Shown: one piece after another, positions 1-9,559 of the stretch
Numbering within the stretch: position 1 is the stretch's first letter
How the letters are laid out: every line of letters starts with the position of its first letter
Assembly (NCBI GenBank): GCA_964402975.1
Contig: CAYOEM010000015.1
Span: 1 to 64,000 of the forward strand
Direction of reading: 5' to 3'
DNA length: 64,000 nucleotides
Source: CAMDKS01 sp964402975
GTDB taxonomy: Bacteria > Bdellovibrionota_B > Oligoflexia > Oligoflexales > RGVZ01
Made by a program: the position numbers and the translations under genes
Notes under the pieces: generated by a model
Databases searched by the model: none
Told to the model about the DNA's origin: nothing
What the model saw: the letters and a program-made list of their open reading frames with translations, nothing else

Positions 1-2
1 CA

Positions 3-3000
3 TATGACAACTCAGCTCCGACGGTGGCTATAACATCAAGTCCAGCGTCTGGTCCAACCAACAACTCCGCAATGACTCTGACATTTACTTTCTCTGAACC
101 CGTGACTGGATTTATTGCTTCAGACGTATCTTTAACAAACGCCACAGCCGGGACATTTACGGCTACAAGCTCGACGGTATACACTTTAGCGATTACCGCC
201 ACGGGCTCGGCTGTATCAGCGAGTGTGCCTGCGAACTCAGCGATCGACTCGGCATCAAACGGCAACATGGCATCAACTCCATGGTCTATTACATATGACA
301 ACTCAGCTCCGACGGTGGCTATCACATCAAACCGGGGTGCCGGCCCGACAAATAACTCAGCTATTACTCTGACATTTACTTTCTCAGAAGCTGTGACTGG
401 GTTTACAGCTTCAGACGTATCGTTAACAAACGCCACAGCGGGCACATTTACGGCTACAAGCTCTACAGTTTATACTTTGGCAATCACTGCCACCGGTACG
501 AACGTCACTGCCAACGTAGCAGCGAACATGGCCAATGATACCGCGGGCAACGGTAACACGGCTGCTACACAGTGGAGCATCACGTACGATAACTCTAACC
601 CCACCGTGGCCATCACATCGAGCCCAGCAAGTGGTCCGACCAACAACTCGGCAATGACTCTGACATTTACTTTCTCAGAGGCCGTGACTGGATTTACTGC
701 ATCTGATGTGGTGCTAGCGAACGCGACAGCCGGTACATTTACGGCTACAAGCTCGACGGTATACACATTGGCAATTACTGCGACCGGCACAAACGTCACG
801 GCTAACGTGGCAGCGAACATGGCTAATGATACGGCGGGTAACGGTAATACAGCTGCTACTCAGTGGAGTATTACGTACGATAACTCAGCACCGACGGTGG
901 CTATTACATCGACCCCTGCGTCTGGTCCAACCAATAATTCAGCAATTACTCTGACATTTACCTTCTCAGAGGCCGTGACTGGATTTACTGCATCTGATGT
1001 GGTGCTAGCGAACGCGACAGCCGGTACATTTACGGCTACAAGCTCGACGGTATACACATTGGCAATTACTGCGACCGGCACAAACGTCACGGCTAACGTG
1101 GCAGCGAACATGGCTAATGATACGGCGGGTAACGGTAATACAGCTGCTACTCAGTGGAGTATTACGTACGATAACTCAGCACCGACGGTGGCTATTACAT
1201 CGACCCCTGCGTCTGGTCCAACCAATAATTCAGCAATTACTCTGACATTTACCTTCTCAGAGGCCGTGACTGGATTTACTGCATCTGATGTGGTGCTAGC
1301 GAACGCGACAGCCGGTACATTTACGGCTACAAGCTCGACGGTATACACATTGGCAATTACTGCGACCGGCACAAACGTCACGGCTAACGTGGCAGCGAAC
1401 ATGGCTAATGATACGGCGGGTAACGGTAATACAGCTGCTACTCAGTGGAGTATTACGTACGATAACTCAGCACCGACGGTGGCTATTACATCGACCCCTG
1501 CGTCTGGTCCAACCAATAATTCAGCAATTACTCTGACATTTACCTTCTCAGAGGCCGTGACTGGATTTACTGCATCTGATGTGGTGCTAGCGAACGCGAC
1601 AGCCGGTACATTTACGGCTACAAGCTCGACGGTATACACATTGGCAATTACTGCGACCGGCACAAACGTCACGGCTAACGTGGCAGCGAACATGGCTAAT
1701 GATACGGCAGGTAATGGTAATACGGCTGCTACTCAGTGGAGTATTACATACGACAACACCGCCCCTGTTGTAGGGGCATTCTCAGCTTCGACAAACATCG
1801 CTCCAAGCAGCCTCACTCTAAACTGGACAAAGGCGACTGACAATGTAACCGCACAAACAAGTCTGCAATACGAAGTGCGTATGTCGACATCAAACAATAT
1901 TGGAACCCTAGCCGATGCGATTCTAAATGGATCTATTGTCATGAGTTATACTGTGAACGCTAACTCGGCGACTGTTACCGGGCTAACAGCAGGGACCACC
2001 TATTATTTCGCAGTTATCGTAAAAGACAGCACCGGGAACATGGCTTCCTATACAAGCATTCAAGAGACCCCGAATCTCTCTGTACAACCTGTGTATCCAA
2101 CTAATGGTGCTAATTGGAATGATTATGTATTAAATGACGGAGCAAAAGAGTACCTTGGGACAGGCACAGTCTGCGCGGGCACGAGCGGAACCCATCGCAC
2201 ATGTATTAATGGCGGGATTAAGAAAAAAGTTGTTACAGTAGATACTTCCTGTACTGGCCTAAGCATCACGGACAATCTAGGTGTCTTTGATTGGACATGC
2301 GATTCTTCATCCGGCGTTGCAATATTCTATACAACTGATTTCAAGTCCGGGAAATCATTAGGTGACTTAATCGCATCGAATGGAACAGCTTGGTTAACTA
2401 ATTTTGTAACCGTAACCAGGTCTGGCAGCTCAACATCCTCGTCATCTGCGTCTTGGTGGAGTAATTCAGTATCGACTGCACCAGATAATAGTTTAGGAAC
2501 AAATTCTCCAGTGACGCTTGCCGGATCCGGCACCGTTTATACGATTCCAACATCACGATTAAGCCGTGGTTATATTATAGGCGCTAACAAAACCTCATTG
2601 GTCGTTATGCCCGGCGCAACGCTCACCTATACAGGCACAGACACCACATGCCCCACCTTCACCAATAACTCATGTCTTATCTCTTTGAATGGCTTCCTCT
2701 ATAACTGGATTGAGGGTAATTTTGCGGGAGCCTCAACAACGACGCCTGGTCGAGTTCTTAGCATGAGTAACGCCGCACACTCTGTTTTCCGTCGTGGCAT
2801 TATCTCATTGGGTGCGGCAGGAATATATCTCGGGAACTCACGCTCATTCATGGATGACATCTCAATTGTTGGCGCCGGCGGCCACGGAATGGATGGAGCT
2901 GCCAATTTCATGCAATTCAGGAATTTGACCGTAGCAAACAATGGAAATCGGGGAATAAATTTATACTGGACTTCAGCTGCTGACTTATTTTTTTACAGAG

Positions 3001-4106
3001 TCCGCGCCTTTAATAATGTCGACGACGGACTATTACTGGATATGGTGTCTCGGGCCTACATAGTAGATCTTATTTCTGCCAACAACGGGAACTATGGACT
3101 TCGCACATACTCCGTCAATTGCAACGAATGCGTTTTTTCGCAAGCTGTTCTGGCTAATAATGCAGCCGATGGATTATATATGTATACGGGAAGGAGGATA
3201 ACTGTGAATAATGTTGTGAGTGTAAACAATACAGGTAGTGGAATAACTGCTTATAGCCAAAGTAACGGCTATACATATTCTTCGAATAATCTAACATTCT
3301 CTCAAGTGGGTTCATTCAACAATGGTGGATATGCGATCACATCTGGAAAGTCGACTTACATGAAGTTCACCGGATATTTATTAACCGGAAGCAATGGACA
3401 ACTGTGCGAAAACACAAATCCATATTACCCCGAAGCCGGCATTGTCAACACGACATGTACATCGTCAGGAACAGATGGCAGTAGTGATTATCCGGTTGGC
3501 TTCTACTCAAATGCCGTTTTACGCACTGCTCGCAATGCAACAGCGTCCTTCACAGGTCCGCAATCGACAGACGACAGTGTCAACACAAAAGACGTAAATG
3601 GCGTTTCATCATCACCTGTGAGCACTTGGCTCAGCTCTATGACTCCGGCGGATTGGGTTAGCTTTTCCGGCCCTTATAGGACGTGGGGAGTAAGTGGAGC
3701 AAATTATGGTGGTAGGGGTAGGTGTACCGGAACAAGTACCGGCTGTCAAATTATTGACTGGAGCCTTCGCAGCACTGATACCACCTTAAAAAATAGAACA
3801 GGTAATTCTCAAAGTGCAAACAACAACTTTGTGGCCGGTCAGACATGCCCAGCTGAAGTTGCGGGCAACATCACGGCAACCGACTTGAGAACAACGCCCA
3901 CAACTTTTCTACGTAATGCGGTTGAAATCATGGGTGACTCCGTCGGAAATGACAACGGCTTGTGCGAGTCAAACGAAGCATGTTTGTACACGCCAAACTT
4001 CGGGGCCTACCAGGGAAGCGGTAACTACCTGACAAATAGCTGCGTATTCGATAGCGCAAATGGACCCGTAACCGGTGTTAGCATGTATGCATATCCAAAT
4101 CCTTAA
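3..4106 (+). CDS. Giant Ig-like-repeat / beta-helix surface protein, 5' end outside window
   Basis: The frame is open from the first bases of the window and already reads repeat sequence (YDNSAPTVAITS), so the start lies upstream; the GTG at 24 is internal. Six 97-residue repeats follow (about 24-1769). Each carries TLTFTFSEAVTGF and DVxLxNATAGTFTATSS, typical of bacterial Ig-like (Big_12-type) domains. Next come a fibronectin-III-like domain (about 1755-2075; TVTGLTAGTTYYFAVIVKD) and a long Asn/Gly/Ser-rich region with repeated short strands (VANNGNRG, ANNGNYG, ANNAADG, VNNTGSG), which suggests a right-handed beta-helix. The tail (IIDWSLRSTDTTLKNR, MGDSVGNDNGLCESNEACLY) resembles C-termini I associate with Leptospira and Bdellovibrio-type surface proteins. 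The likely role is a secreted or surface adhesin/stalk; substrate unknown. No gene follows in the same direction until 6642. Confidence 0.85.
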   Translation, partial: YDNSAPTVAITSSPASGPTNNSAMTLTFTFSEPVTGFIASDVSLTNATAGTFTATSSTVYTLAITATGSAVSASVPANSAIDSASNGNMASTPWSITYDNSAPTVAITSNRGAGPTNNSAITLTFTFSEAVTGFTASDVSLTNATAGTFTATSSTVYTLAITATGTNVTANVAANMANDTAGNGNTAATQWSITYDNSNPTVAITSSPASGPTNNSAMTLTFTFSEAVTGFTASDVVLANATAGTFTATSSTVYTLAITATGTNVTANVAANMANDTAGNGNTAATQWSITYDNSAPTVAITSTPASGPTNNSAITLTFTFSEAVTGFTASDVVLANATAGTFTATSSTVYTLAITATGTNVTANVAANMANDTAGNGNTAATQWSITYDNSAPTVAITSTPASGPTNNSAITLTFTFSEAVTGFTASDVVLANATAGTFTATSSTVYTLAITATGTNVTANVAANMANDTAGNGNTAATQWSITYDNSAPTVAITSTPASGPTNNSAITLTFTFSEAVTGFTASDVVLANATAGTFTATSSTVYTLAITATGTNVTANVAANMANDTAGNGNTAATQWSITYDNTAPVVGAFSASTNIAPSSLTLNWTKATDNVTAQTSLQYEVRMSTSNNIGTLADAILNGSIVMSYTVNANSATVTGLTAGTTYYFAVIVKDSTGNMASYTSIQETPNLSVQPVYPTNGANWNDYVLNDGAKEYLGTGTVCAGTSGTHRTCINGGIKKKVVTVDTSCTGLSITDNLGVFDWTCDSSSGVAIFYTTDFKSGKSLGDLIASNGTAWLTNFVTVTRSGSSTSSSSASWWSNSVSTAPDNSLGTNSPVTLAGSGTVYTIPTSRLSRGYIIGANKTSLVVMPGATLTYTGTDTTCPTFTNNSCLISLNGFLYNWIEGNFAGASTTTPGRVLSMSNAAHSVFRRGIISLGAAGIYLGNSRSFMDDISIVGAGGHGMDGAANFMQFRNLTVANNGNRGINLYWTSAADLFFYRVRAFNNVDDGLLLDMVSRAYIVDLISANNGNYGLRTYSVNCNECVFSQAVLANNAADGLYMYTGRRITVNNVVSVNNTGSGITAYSQSNGYTYSSNNLTFSQVGSFNNGGYAITSGKSTYMKFTGYLLTGSNGQLCENTNPYYPEAGIVNTTCTSSGTDGSSDYPVGFYSNAVLRTARNATASFTGPQSTDDSVNTKDVNGVSSSPVSTWLSSMTPADWVSFSGPYRTWGVSGANYGGRGRCTGTSTGCQIIDWSLRSTDTTLKNRTGNSQSANNNFVAGQTCPAEVAGNITATDLRTTPTTFLRNAVEIMGDSVGNDNGLCESNEACLYTPNFGAYQGSGNYLTNSCVFDSANGPVTGVSMYAYPNP
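24..1769 (+). repeat. Six tandem 291-bp repeats encoding Ig-like domains
   Basis: The period is 291 bp (97 codons), with units beginning near 24, 315, 606, 897, 1188 and 1479. The first two units differ clearly. From about position 678 to about 1708 the copies appear base-for-base identical on reading, while the flanking halves of the first and last affected units diverge. That pattern indicates recent unit duplication or gene conversion inside the gene. The open antisense frames in these units are by-products of the repeat composition. Confidence 0.95.
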
Positions 4107-4325
4107 GATCATCTACGGACACGAAGTGGCGTTTGATTTCTACCGCTAAATTTATGCTGCAATCGTATCCCAGGTGGAAAACTTATAACAACCCAATAGC
4201 CAGCCGACTAACCCGGCAACACAAATGGGGAAACCCGCCTGAATGAGTATTGATTGCTCAGTCGTGTGTCTACTGCTAAGCCATTACGTGCTACGAGACA
4301 CCCACCTGGCTGCTAATTCAATAGC

Positions 4326-4348
4326 CAATCAGTCGGGTGTCCCCAATT
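4326..4348. repeat. Dispersed 23-bp repeat, copy 1, at a gene's stop codon
   Basis: A 23-bp stretch (begins CAATCAGTCGGG, ends TGTCCCCAATT) is repeated exactly at 58131-58153. Similarity continues upstream with a few mismatches (GCTAATTCAATAGC here, GCTTAATCAATACT there). Both copies abut the stop codon of a minus-strand gene. Nearby are an imperfect direct copy of the core (CAGTCGTGTGTC, 4259-4270) and an inverted partner (GACACCC, 4297-4303), so the segment can form a hairpin. A REP-like element or mobile-element remnant is possible. Confidence 0.7.
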
Positions 4349-5853
4349 TAGTTTTTGATGACGTCGTACGCGTTAGCAATCCCATGCCCAAACGTATTAT
4401 TAGGCCTTGCAGTGCCGGCCACGCCGCCGCAAGTTTGCGTGCTGGTTTTTGGCGTCGCAGTACGCTTGATCGCCTCTTCTGTGGCTGGAATATTGCCGAT
4501 AAGTTCTGGTTTTGCGGACCAGAGTAAAGCTACGAGACCTGCAACGTGTGGACCTGCCATAGATGTTCCGCTCCAGCCAAATTCTGCGTAGCCTCCGCCT
4601 CTGACTGCTGAGCGGACGTTAACGCCAGGTGCTGTGACGTGTGGGCCAATTTTGTTGTCATAGGTTGATGGGCCGCGGCTAGAGAAACTAGCAATCGCGT
4701 CATTGCGGTGATCGTTTGCTCCAACACTTAAGATCAGGTCACTGTGAAACGCCGGGCCGTCTTTAATGGTGCTGCAACCTGAGCCTTCATTACCAGCAGA
4801 GACCACTACAAAAATTCCCGCTGCACGCATCGCCGTCAAAATTCTCTCGAATTCTCCTCCGTCACAGCCTTCACTTCTGGGGCATCCCCAGCTGTTATTG
4901 ATCACATGTGGTGCCATATCGGGACGCGCATCACGGACCGCGTCACCTTTTTGTGGCCATGGAGCAAGAAACCATTGGAAGCATTCGGTGTATTGTTCTG
5001 GTGTTCCAAGACCTCCGTCCATATTACGGCAGGCGACCCATTTAGCCCCCGGAGCGACACCAATTTGATTGCCGGCGTTGTCGTCACCGACAATTGTACC
5101 GACTGTGTGGGTTCCGTGATCATGGTCATCGCATGGTGTGGTGAGGTCGTAGCCGCAAGATGATCCGCCGCCCACACTTTTATGGACGGAGTCATGCCAT
5201 GCATAGGCGTGCTCAGCCCTGGTGCCATCCCAACCTCGGTAGTGGGTTTTAAGTGCCGCGTGATCCCAGCGTACGCCGGTGTCCTGGCCAGCGACCACGA
5301 TGCCTTCGCCCTTAGTCTTGAATTCTTCCCAGACTCTTGTGGCGCCAAATTTTACAATGTTAGCTCCAGGACCTTTTTCAGCTGGTTTCTCTTCGTCAAA
5401 TGACATCCACTGAGTGGACGGCAAAATGTTTTTGACGTTGGGGTTACCGACCACGCGCAGGACGTCGGCACGTTTAAGGATTGCATCAAACTGATCTTTG
5501 GTGACGTTGTCGGCTGCGATCATGTTACTGACGTAGTAGCTTCTGTGTTCGAGCTTTTGCTCTGTTAGCCAGTTGATCAGGTCTTTTTGTGATGAGCTCG
5601 CAGTTTCAACCAGACTTGAGAACACCTGAGCGCCTCTTTTTGACCGGTCTTGTGCCGTGTTCACCCGCGACATGTCGGCTTGGGCTTTCATGTAGATCAA
5701 GATGGTGTGGCCGGTATCGGTCAGTTGGGATTTTTTGTATTGATCCAAAATCCAGGAGCTGGCTTTTGAGCTATAGTCAGGAGCGGCAGCCCAAAGGTTT
5801 GTAGAGATCATCAAAGATCCGGCGGCAAGAATCATCCTCGTTAATTTCTTCAT
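4348..5853 (-). CDS. Secreted subtilisin-family (S8) serine protease
   Basis: 501 residues, ATG start with AAAGGAC upstream. A Sec signal peptide ends near ANLWAAA-type residues (about 23). Residues 48-140 look like an I9-type propeptide/chaperone segment. The catalytic domain shows the complete subtilase triad: Asp191 (GQDTGVRWDH), His246 (DHGTHTVG) and Ser431 (GTSMAGPH), with oxyanion Asn355 in SAGNEG. Extra cysteines suggest disulfides outside the cytoplasm. The role is extracellular or periplasmic protein degradation, plausible for a scavenger or predator. The stop codon overlaps a dispersed 23-bp repeat shared with 58.1 kb. The gene converges with the Ig-repeat gene. Confidence 0.93.
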   Translation of the reverse strand: MKKLTRMILAAGSLMISTNLWAAAPDYSSKASSWILDQYKKSQLTDTGHTILIYMKAQADMSRVNTAQDRSKRGAQVFSSLVETASSSQKDLINWLTEQKLEHRSYYVSNMIAADNVTKDQFDAILKRADVLRVVGNPNVKNILPSTQWMSFDEEKPAEKGPGANIVKFGATRVWEEFKTKGEGIVVAGQDTGVRWDHAALKTHYRGWDGTRAEHAYAWHDSVHKSVGGGSSCGYDLTTPCDDHDHGTHTVGTIVGDDNAGNQIGVAPGAKWVACRNMDGGLGTPEQYTECFQWFLAPWPQKGDAVRDARPDMAPHVINNSWGCPRSEGCDGGEFERILTAMRAAGIFVVVSAGNEGSGCSTIKDGPAFHSDLILSVGANDHRNDAIASFSSRGPSTYDNKIGPHVTAPGVNVRSAVRGGGYAEFGWSGTSMAGPHVAGLVALLWSAKPELIGNIPATEEAIKRTATPKTSTQTCGGVAGTARPNNTFGHGIANAYDVIKN

Positions 5854-5888
5854 GACTAGCGTCCTTTGCTGTTTACAGGCTTAGTCGC

Positions 5889-6509
5889 CTACTTGATTTT
5901 TGAATAACGGTCACAAGAGAGATCAGAATCATCGATCTCCTTGCGAAGTTCCTTTAGTACGGTGACATCCTTAGGAGGCAGCGGGCAAAGTACTCTGTAT
6001 TTTGGACAGGGACTTTTCCATTCGATGCGAGCGAGCAGTTTGCGGGGCCCGCCTTCAGGATCAGGAACCATGGTTACAGTGAAGATAGATTCGACTTTTT
6101 TTCGGATAGATTCAATACGCTTTTTTGACGTGTCCAGTAATTTTTGTGACGAGGCCAGCTGTCCTTGGCTTACGGATAACTGCTCCTTATATAGCTTTAC
6201 CTGGGCCGTGACGGTGTCTCGCTCGTTTATGAGTTCTGGCGAATATTCAGAAGTTTGAATCTTCTCGCGAACCACTTTCAGTTTTGCCTCGTCAGACTCA
6301 ATTTGTTTTTTGGACTTCTTGATGGCGTCACTAGCGAGGGTGACCGCATCCTCCGCCAAGGCCTTATCGGCCAGGGCATTTGAGTATTGGCCCGAGATGG
6401 TTTTGCGGCAACGCTCACGGAAGTTGGTGTCGACGATATCCTCGGCCGTTAGTTTTTGGGCAAAAAACGCTGAAAATATGAGCAAAACGGCGTAAAACCT
6501 ATCAAACAC
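5889..6509 (-). CDS. Secreted coiled-coil protein of unknown function
   Basis: 206 residues, GTG start preceded by AAGGAG at 8-nt spacing. The N-terminus (FYAVLLIFSAFFAQKLTA) is a signal peptide. Residues 40-140 are a long charged helix with heptad-like spacing (KQIESDEAKLKVVREKI, KLLDTSKKRIESIRKKVESI), a predicted coiled coil. The C-terminal part has four Cys (CPKYRVLCPLPP and near the end). It lies 35 bp upstream of the subtilase gene in the same direction and may be cotranscribed. I do not recognise the family; a periplasmic adaptor or structural role is only a guess. Confidence 0.75.
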   Translation of the reverse strand: MFDRFYAVLLIFSAFFAQKLTAEDIVDTNFRERCRKTISGQYSNALADKALAEDAVTLASDAIKKSKKQIESDEAKLKVVREKIQTSEYSPELINERDTVTAQVKLYKEQLSVSQGQLASSQKLLDTSKKRIESIRKKVESIFTVTMVPDPEGGPRKLLARIEWKSPCPKYRVLCPLPPKDVTVLKELRKEIDDSDLSCDRYSKIK

Positions 6510-6641
6510 TGACGAATCTCCTTGGATCGATGGGCCAAGTCTATTAAATTTCCCCCGCTATTTCGAGGGAAAAATGGGGTCTGGTCATGCCAGATTTCAC
6601 GAACGTTTTTCGAACAACCTAAACCTGGTAAGTGGGCTTTG

Positions 6642-8513
6642 ATGCAGCGTAAAGAAAACTTCTTCACCGATAATTCCGATATTGAGTTTCATTTCAACAA
6701 TAAGAATGAATGGGACATCCTATTTGATCTGTCCATGCCCGAGGATCGTGAAGCCCTCGGAGTCTCGACGGCTGAGGAGTTTAAAAATGCTTTTAAGGCG
6801 ATCCTTGAGCAGTTTGGCGAAGTCGTGGGCACCAGGATTGTTGCCAATCAGATCAAGGTTTCAAAGCAAGACCTTAAGCTTGTGGATGGAGAGGTGGAAT
6901 ATCCACCTGCTATTAAGGAAAGCGTCGACCTTTTAAAAGAGGTGGGTGTTGCCAGCATGGGTATTGCTAGTCGATTTGGTGGACTCGGCAATCCAATCGT
7001 CGCAGAACTTCCGGCTGTGGAATGTCTCTACCGCGCTTGTCCAAGCTCTTATACGAATATTACTTGGTTTGCGCCGATTGCAAGGGTCATTGACGAATAC
7101 GGTTCAGAAGATCAAAAACAACGCATTATTCCGCGGCTGGCCACGGGCGAGTGGAGTGGAAATATGGCTCTAACAGAGCCTGATGCTGGATCAGATTTGG
7201 GGGCGCTTAGAACTTACGGTGAGCGTCAGTCCGACGGAACGTGGAAGCTCTACGGAAGTAAGCGCTTCATCACTAACGGCTCCGGTCAAGTGTCATTGGT
7301 CCTCGCTAAAAACAAAAAGGGTGCCCAAGGCCTTGAGCACCTAAACCTCTTTGTTTGTTTCCGCAAAAACGACGACGGCTCTCGAAACTACGAAGTCACT
7401 AAACTTGAAGACAAAATTGGGCTTCATGGATCTCCCACATGTGAATTGAAGTTTGACGGAGCACCGGCAGAACTTGTCGGCGAAGATGGCAAAGGCTTTA
7501 TCTACATGCTTCATCTTATGAATGAAGCGCGGGTTGGCGTAGCGTTCCAAGGCATTGGTATCATGGAGGCCGTGTATCGATTGGCCGCAGATTATACGCA
7601 GCAAAGACAGGCTTGGGGCCGGCCCTTAGCGCATCATGAGTTGATAGCTGAGAGGCTTTTGGATCTTGAAGTTAGTTTAAAGGCCCACCGGTCTCTTTGC
7701 TATCAAGCTGGAAACGCACTTGCCATCTATCAGACGGCAAGTCGCAAGCTTCGCGACGATAAGGCTCTGACGCCCGAACTTCGTGAGAAGGTGGAAGAAC
7801 TCAAGAAGAAATACGAGCGCCGTCTTCGCAAATGGACGCCACTTATTAAGTACTATGCCGGCGAGCAGTCCGTTCAAAACGCCCGCCAGTGCTTGCAGAT
7901 GCACGGTGGCTACGGGTTTACGACAGAGTATCTTCCGGAGTGGTGGCTTCGAGAGAGTCTGATTGTTCCGGTCTATGAGGGTACGAGTCAGATCCAAGCT
8001 CTCATGTGTCTAAAAGACACCATGAAAGATATTATGCGAAGGCCTCGCGCATTCGTGGAAGCTGCCGTTGATGCGAAGATTGGAAACCTCGCTAGTTTCT
8101 CTAGCCGTAATCCCCTGAGACGAAAGCTGGCGCGCCTTAAGCAAGAATTCAACGGTGCCATGGTTAGCATCATGCTGCAGCTCGTAAAAACAAATTTGAA
8201 GCTAAGCTTCAACGAGATCAATCCGATGAATCTTCGCAAGATGATCAAGATGCTATCGACTGATCTTGTGAAGTTTGAAAATCTGCGACCAGCCCTTTTG
8301 CACGCCGAAAGAATCACCGAGATCAAAACATCTATTGCGATGGCGGAAAGCTTGATAAATGACGTCAAGATTGATTCGTCCAGAAATTGGATCGCTGAGC
8401 GCTGGCTTAATAAGGCCATTCCGAGGGCTCAGATGCTAAGATCAGAGATTGAGATGCAAGAGCCAGTGCTCGCTCACCGCATGTCAGAGATCTCGCCGGT
8501 CAGACTTGGTTGA
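6642..8513 (+). CDS. Acyl-CoA dehydrogenase
   Basis: FAD-dependent alpha,beta-desaturation of an acyl-CoA thioester in fatty-acid breakdown. I chose the ATG at 6642 (623 residues, MQRKENFFTDN); the frame extends to a TTG at 6522, but the extra 40 residues look non-coding and have no family match I recognise. Visible motifs are MALTEPDAGSD (FAD/substrate loop, about 170-180), GYGFTTEYLPEWWLRES and VYEGTSQIQAL, where Glu446 is at the usual catalytic-base position. A C-terminal extension of about 150 residues follows the dehydrogenase core, as in longer bacterial members. Six bases separate it from the downstream hydrolase, suggesting coupled expression. Chain-length specificity cannot be read. 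Confidence 0.93.
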   Translation: MQRKENFFTDNSDIEFHFNNKNEWDILFDLSMPEDREALGVSTAEEFKNAFKAILEQFGEVVGTRIVANQIKVSKQDLKLVDGEVEYPPAIKESVDLLKEVGVASMGIASRFGGLGNPIVAELPAVECLYRACPSSYTNITWFAPIARVIDEYGSEDQKQRIIPRLATGEWSGNMALTEPDAGSDLGALRTYGERQSDGTWKLYGSKRFITNGSGQVSLVLAKNKKGAQGLEHLNLFVCFRKNDDGSRNYEVTKLEDKIGLHGSPTCELKFDGAPAELVGEDGKGFIYMLHLMNEARVGVAFQGIGIMEAVYRLAADYTQQRQAWGRPLAHHELIAERLLDLEVSLKAHRSLCYQAGNALAIYQTASRKLRDDKALTPELREKVEELKKKYERRLRKWTPLIKYYAGEQSVQNARQCLQMHGGYGFTTEYLPEWWLRESLIVPVYEGTSQIQALMCLKDTMKDIMRRPRAFVEAAVDAKIGNLASFSSRNPLRRKLARLKQEFNGAMVSIMLQLVKTNLKLSFNEINPMNLRKMIKMLSTDLVKFENLRPALLHAERITEIKTSIAMAESLINDVKIDSSRNWIAERWLNKAIPRAQMLRSEIEMQEPVLAHRMSEISPVRLG

Positions 8514-8519
8514 TCAGTC

Positions 8520-9365
8520 ATGCCGCATAGGACGCTTCACTGGGACAACAGATCAGGTCGTGAGGTATTTGCTCAGTGCTGGAATCCTGAGTCAGCCCCA
8601 GAGCATGTCATCGTATTAATTCACGGCCTTGGTGAGCACAGCGGCCGTTATGAGGCTTGGGCCAAACGGTTTGTGAGTCAGGGCGTTACCGTCTACGCGC
8701 TCGATTTGCACGGTCATGGACGCACGACGGGGGCCCGTGGCCATGTCGAATCCTTTGAATTCATCTATGATGACATTCAACACTTGCTAGGTGTTGCTCA
8801 AAAAGATCATCCCAAAGCCGAGCTTCACCTGTACGGTCACAGCATGGGTGGAGCGGTTGCTTTAGGGTTTGCCGCGCTTAGGGCCAACCAAGTGAGTGTG
8901 CCGGCTCTGACATCTATTGTAACAACTGGGACTGCCATTAGGCCGGGATTTGAGCCGCCGGCTTGGAAGCTAAAGGTTGCTACACTTCTCAACAAAGTGG
9001 TTCCGTGGCTTGCGCTCAGTAATGAGCTAGATCCTAATTGGCTATCTTCTGACCCGCGTGTGGTCGCAGCCTATCTTGCAGACCCCTTGGTCCACGACCG
9101 TATATCGGTGCGTTGGTATAATGAGTGGGCCAAGGCAATTGAATCGGTCAGAGCGTCAAAGAACCAACTCAAGAGCCCTTTGTTCATGCTCCATGGGGCG
9201 GCGGACAGGGCCACATCTCCGAAGGCGGCGCAGGAAATGGCCGTAGTACTCGGGGCCAAGTTTCTATCGCTACCGGGCGCATTTCATGAAATTCATCATG
9301 AGCCCTGTCAAAATACCGTCTTCACTGACGTTTTAAGCTGGTTGGGCAGCCATGTAATTAACTGA
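8520..9365 (+). CDS. Alpha/beta hydrolase, monoacylglycerol lipase / lysophospholipase-like
   Basis: 281 residues. It has HGLGEHSGRYE (oxyanion region), LYGHSMGG (nucleophile elbow, Ser108), LHGAADRATSP (acid Asp region) and FHEIHHE (His). This is the Hydrolase_4 arrangement seen in monoglyceride lipases and PldB-like lysophospholipases. There is no signal peptide, so it is cytoplasmic. It starts 6 bp after the acyl-CoA dehydrogenase with no strong own SD, consistent with translational coupling. Together they could release and oxidise fatty acids from lipids. Esterase of another ester substrate is possible. Confidence 0.88.
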   Translation: MPHRTLHWDNRSGREVFAQCWNPESAPEHVIVLIHGLGEHSGRYEAWAKRFVSQGVTVYALDLHGHGRTTGARGHVESFEFIYDDIQHLLGVAQKDHPKAELHLYGHSMGGAVALGFAALRANQVSVPALTSIVTTGTAIRPGFEPPAWKLKVATLLNKVVPWLALSNELDPNWLSSDPRVVAAYLADPLVHDRISVRWYNEWAKAIESVRASKNQLKSPLFMLHGAADRATSPKAAQEMAVVLGAKFLSLPGAFHEIHHEPCQNTVFTDVLSWLGSHVIN

Positions 9366-9453
9366 TTTTACAGCGTAGTTTTGGTCTGGCCAGCGGATTT
9401 AAAATTATTTTAATAGATCATCAGTTAATGCTATCTTTTTATGCAAATTAGCG

Positions 9454-9459
9454 TATAGT
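9454..9459 (+). promoter_or_regulatory. Possible -10 element and structured leader of the RRM gene
   Basis: TATAGT lies about 100 bp before the RRM start in an AT-rich stretch; no good -35 is visible 17 bp upstream. The implied leader is about 95 nt and holds a small hairpin (CACAC 9505-9509, loop GATTCG, GTGTG 9516-9520) and an AGGGG SD. Long leaders are common for cold-shock or RRM-type genes, but regulation here is inference. Confidence 0.3.
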
Positions 9460-9559
9460 CCGCTCGTCAAATCTCTTTCTTTGTAAAGGGTAGGCGGTTG
9501 GTTTCACACGATTCGGTGTGGTCGTTTATCCCAGAGAATAGAGCAACATAGGGGTTTTT

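Noticed and set aside
470..1693. Several 83-116-residue minus-strand frames inside the Ig repeats
   Set aside because: They recur every 291 bp purely because the plus-strand repeat is duplicated; no SD, no family features.
24..1769. Tandem array as a CRISPR
   Set aside because: The unit is 291 bp, coding, without spacers of unrelated sequence; no cas genes.
4243..4591. Plus-strand frames opposite the subtilase 3' end
   Set aside because: Antisense to a clearly coding subtilase with intact catalytic motifs.
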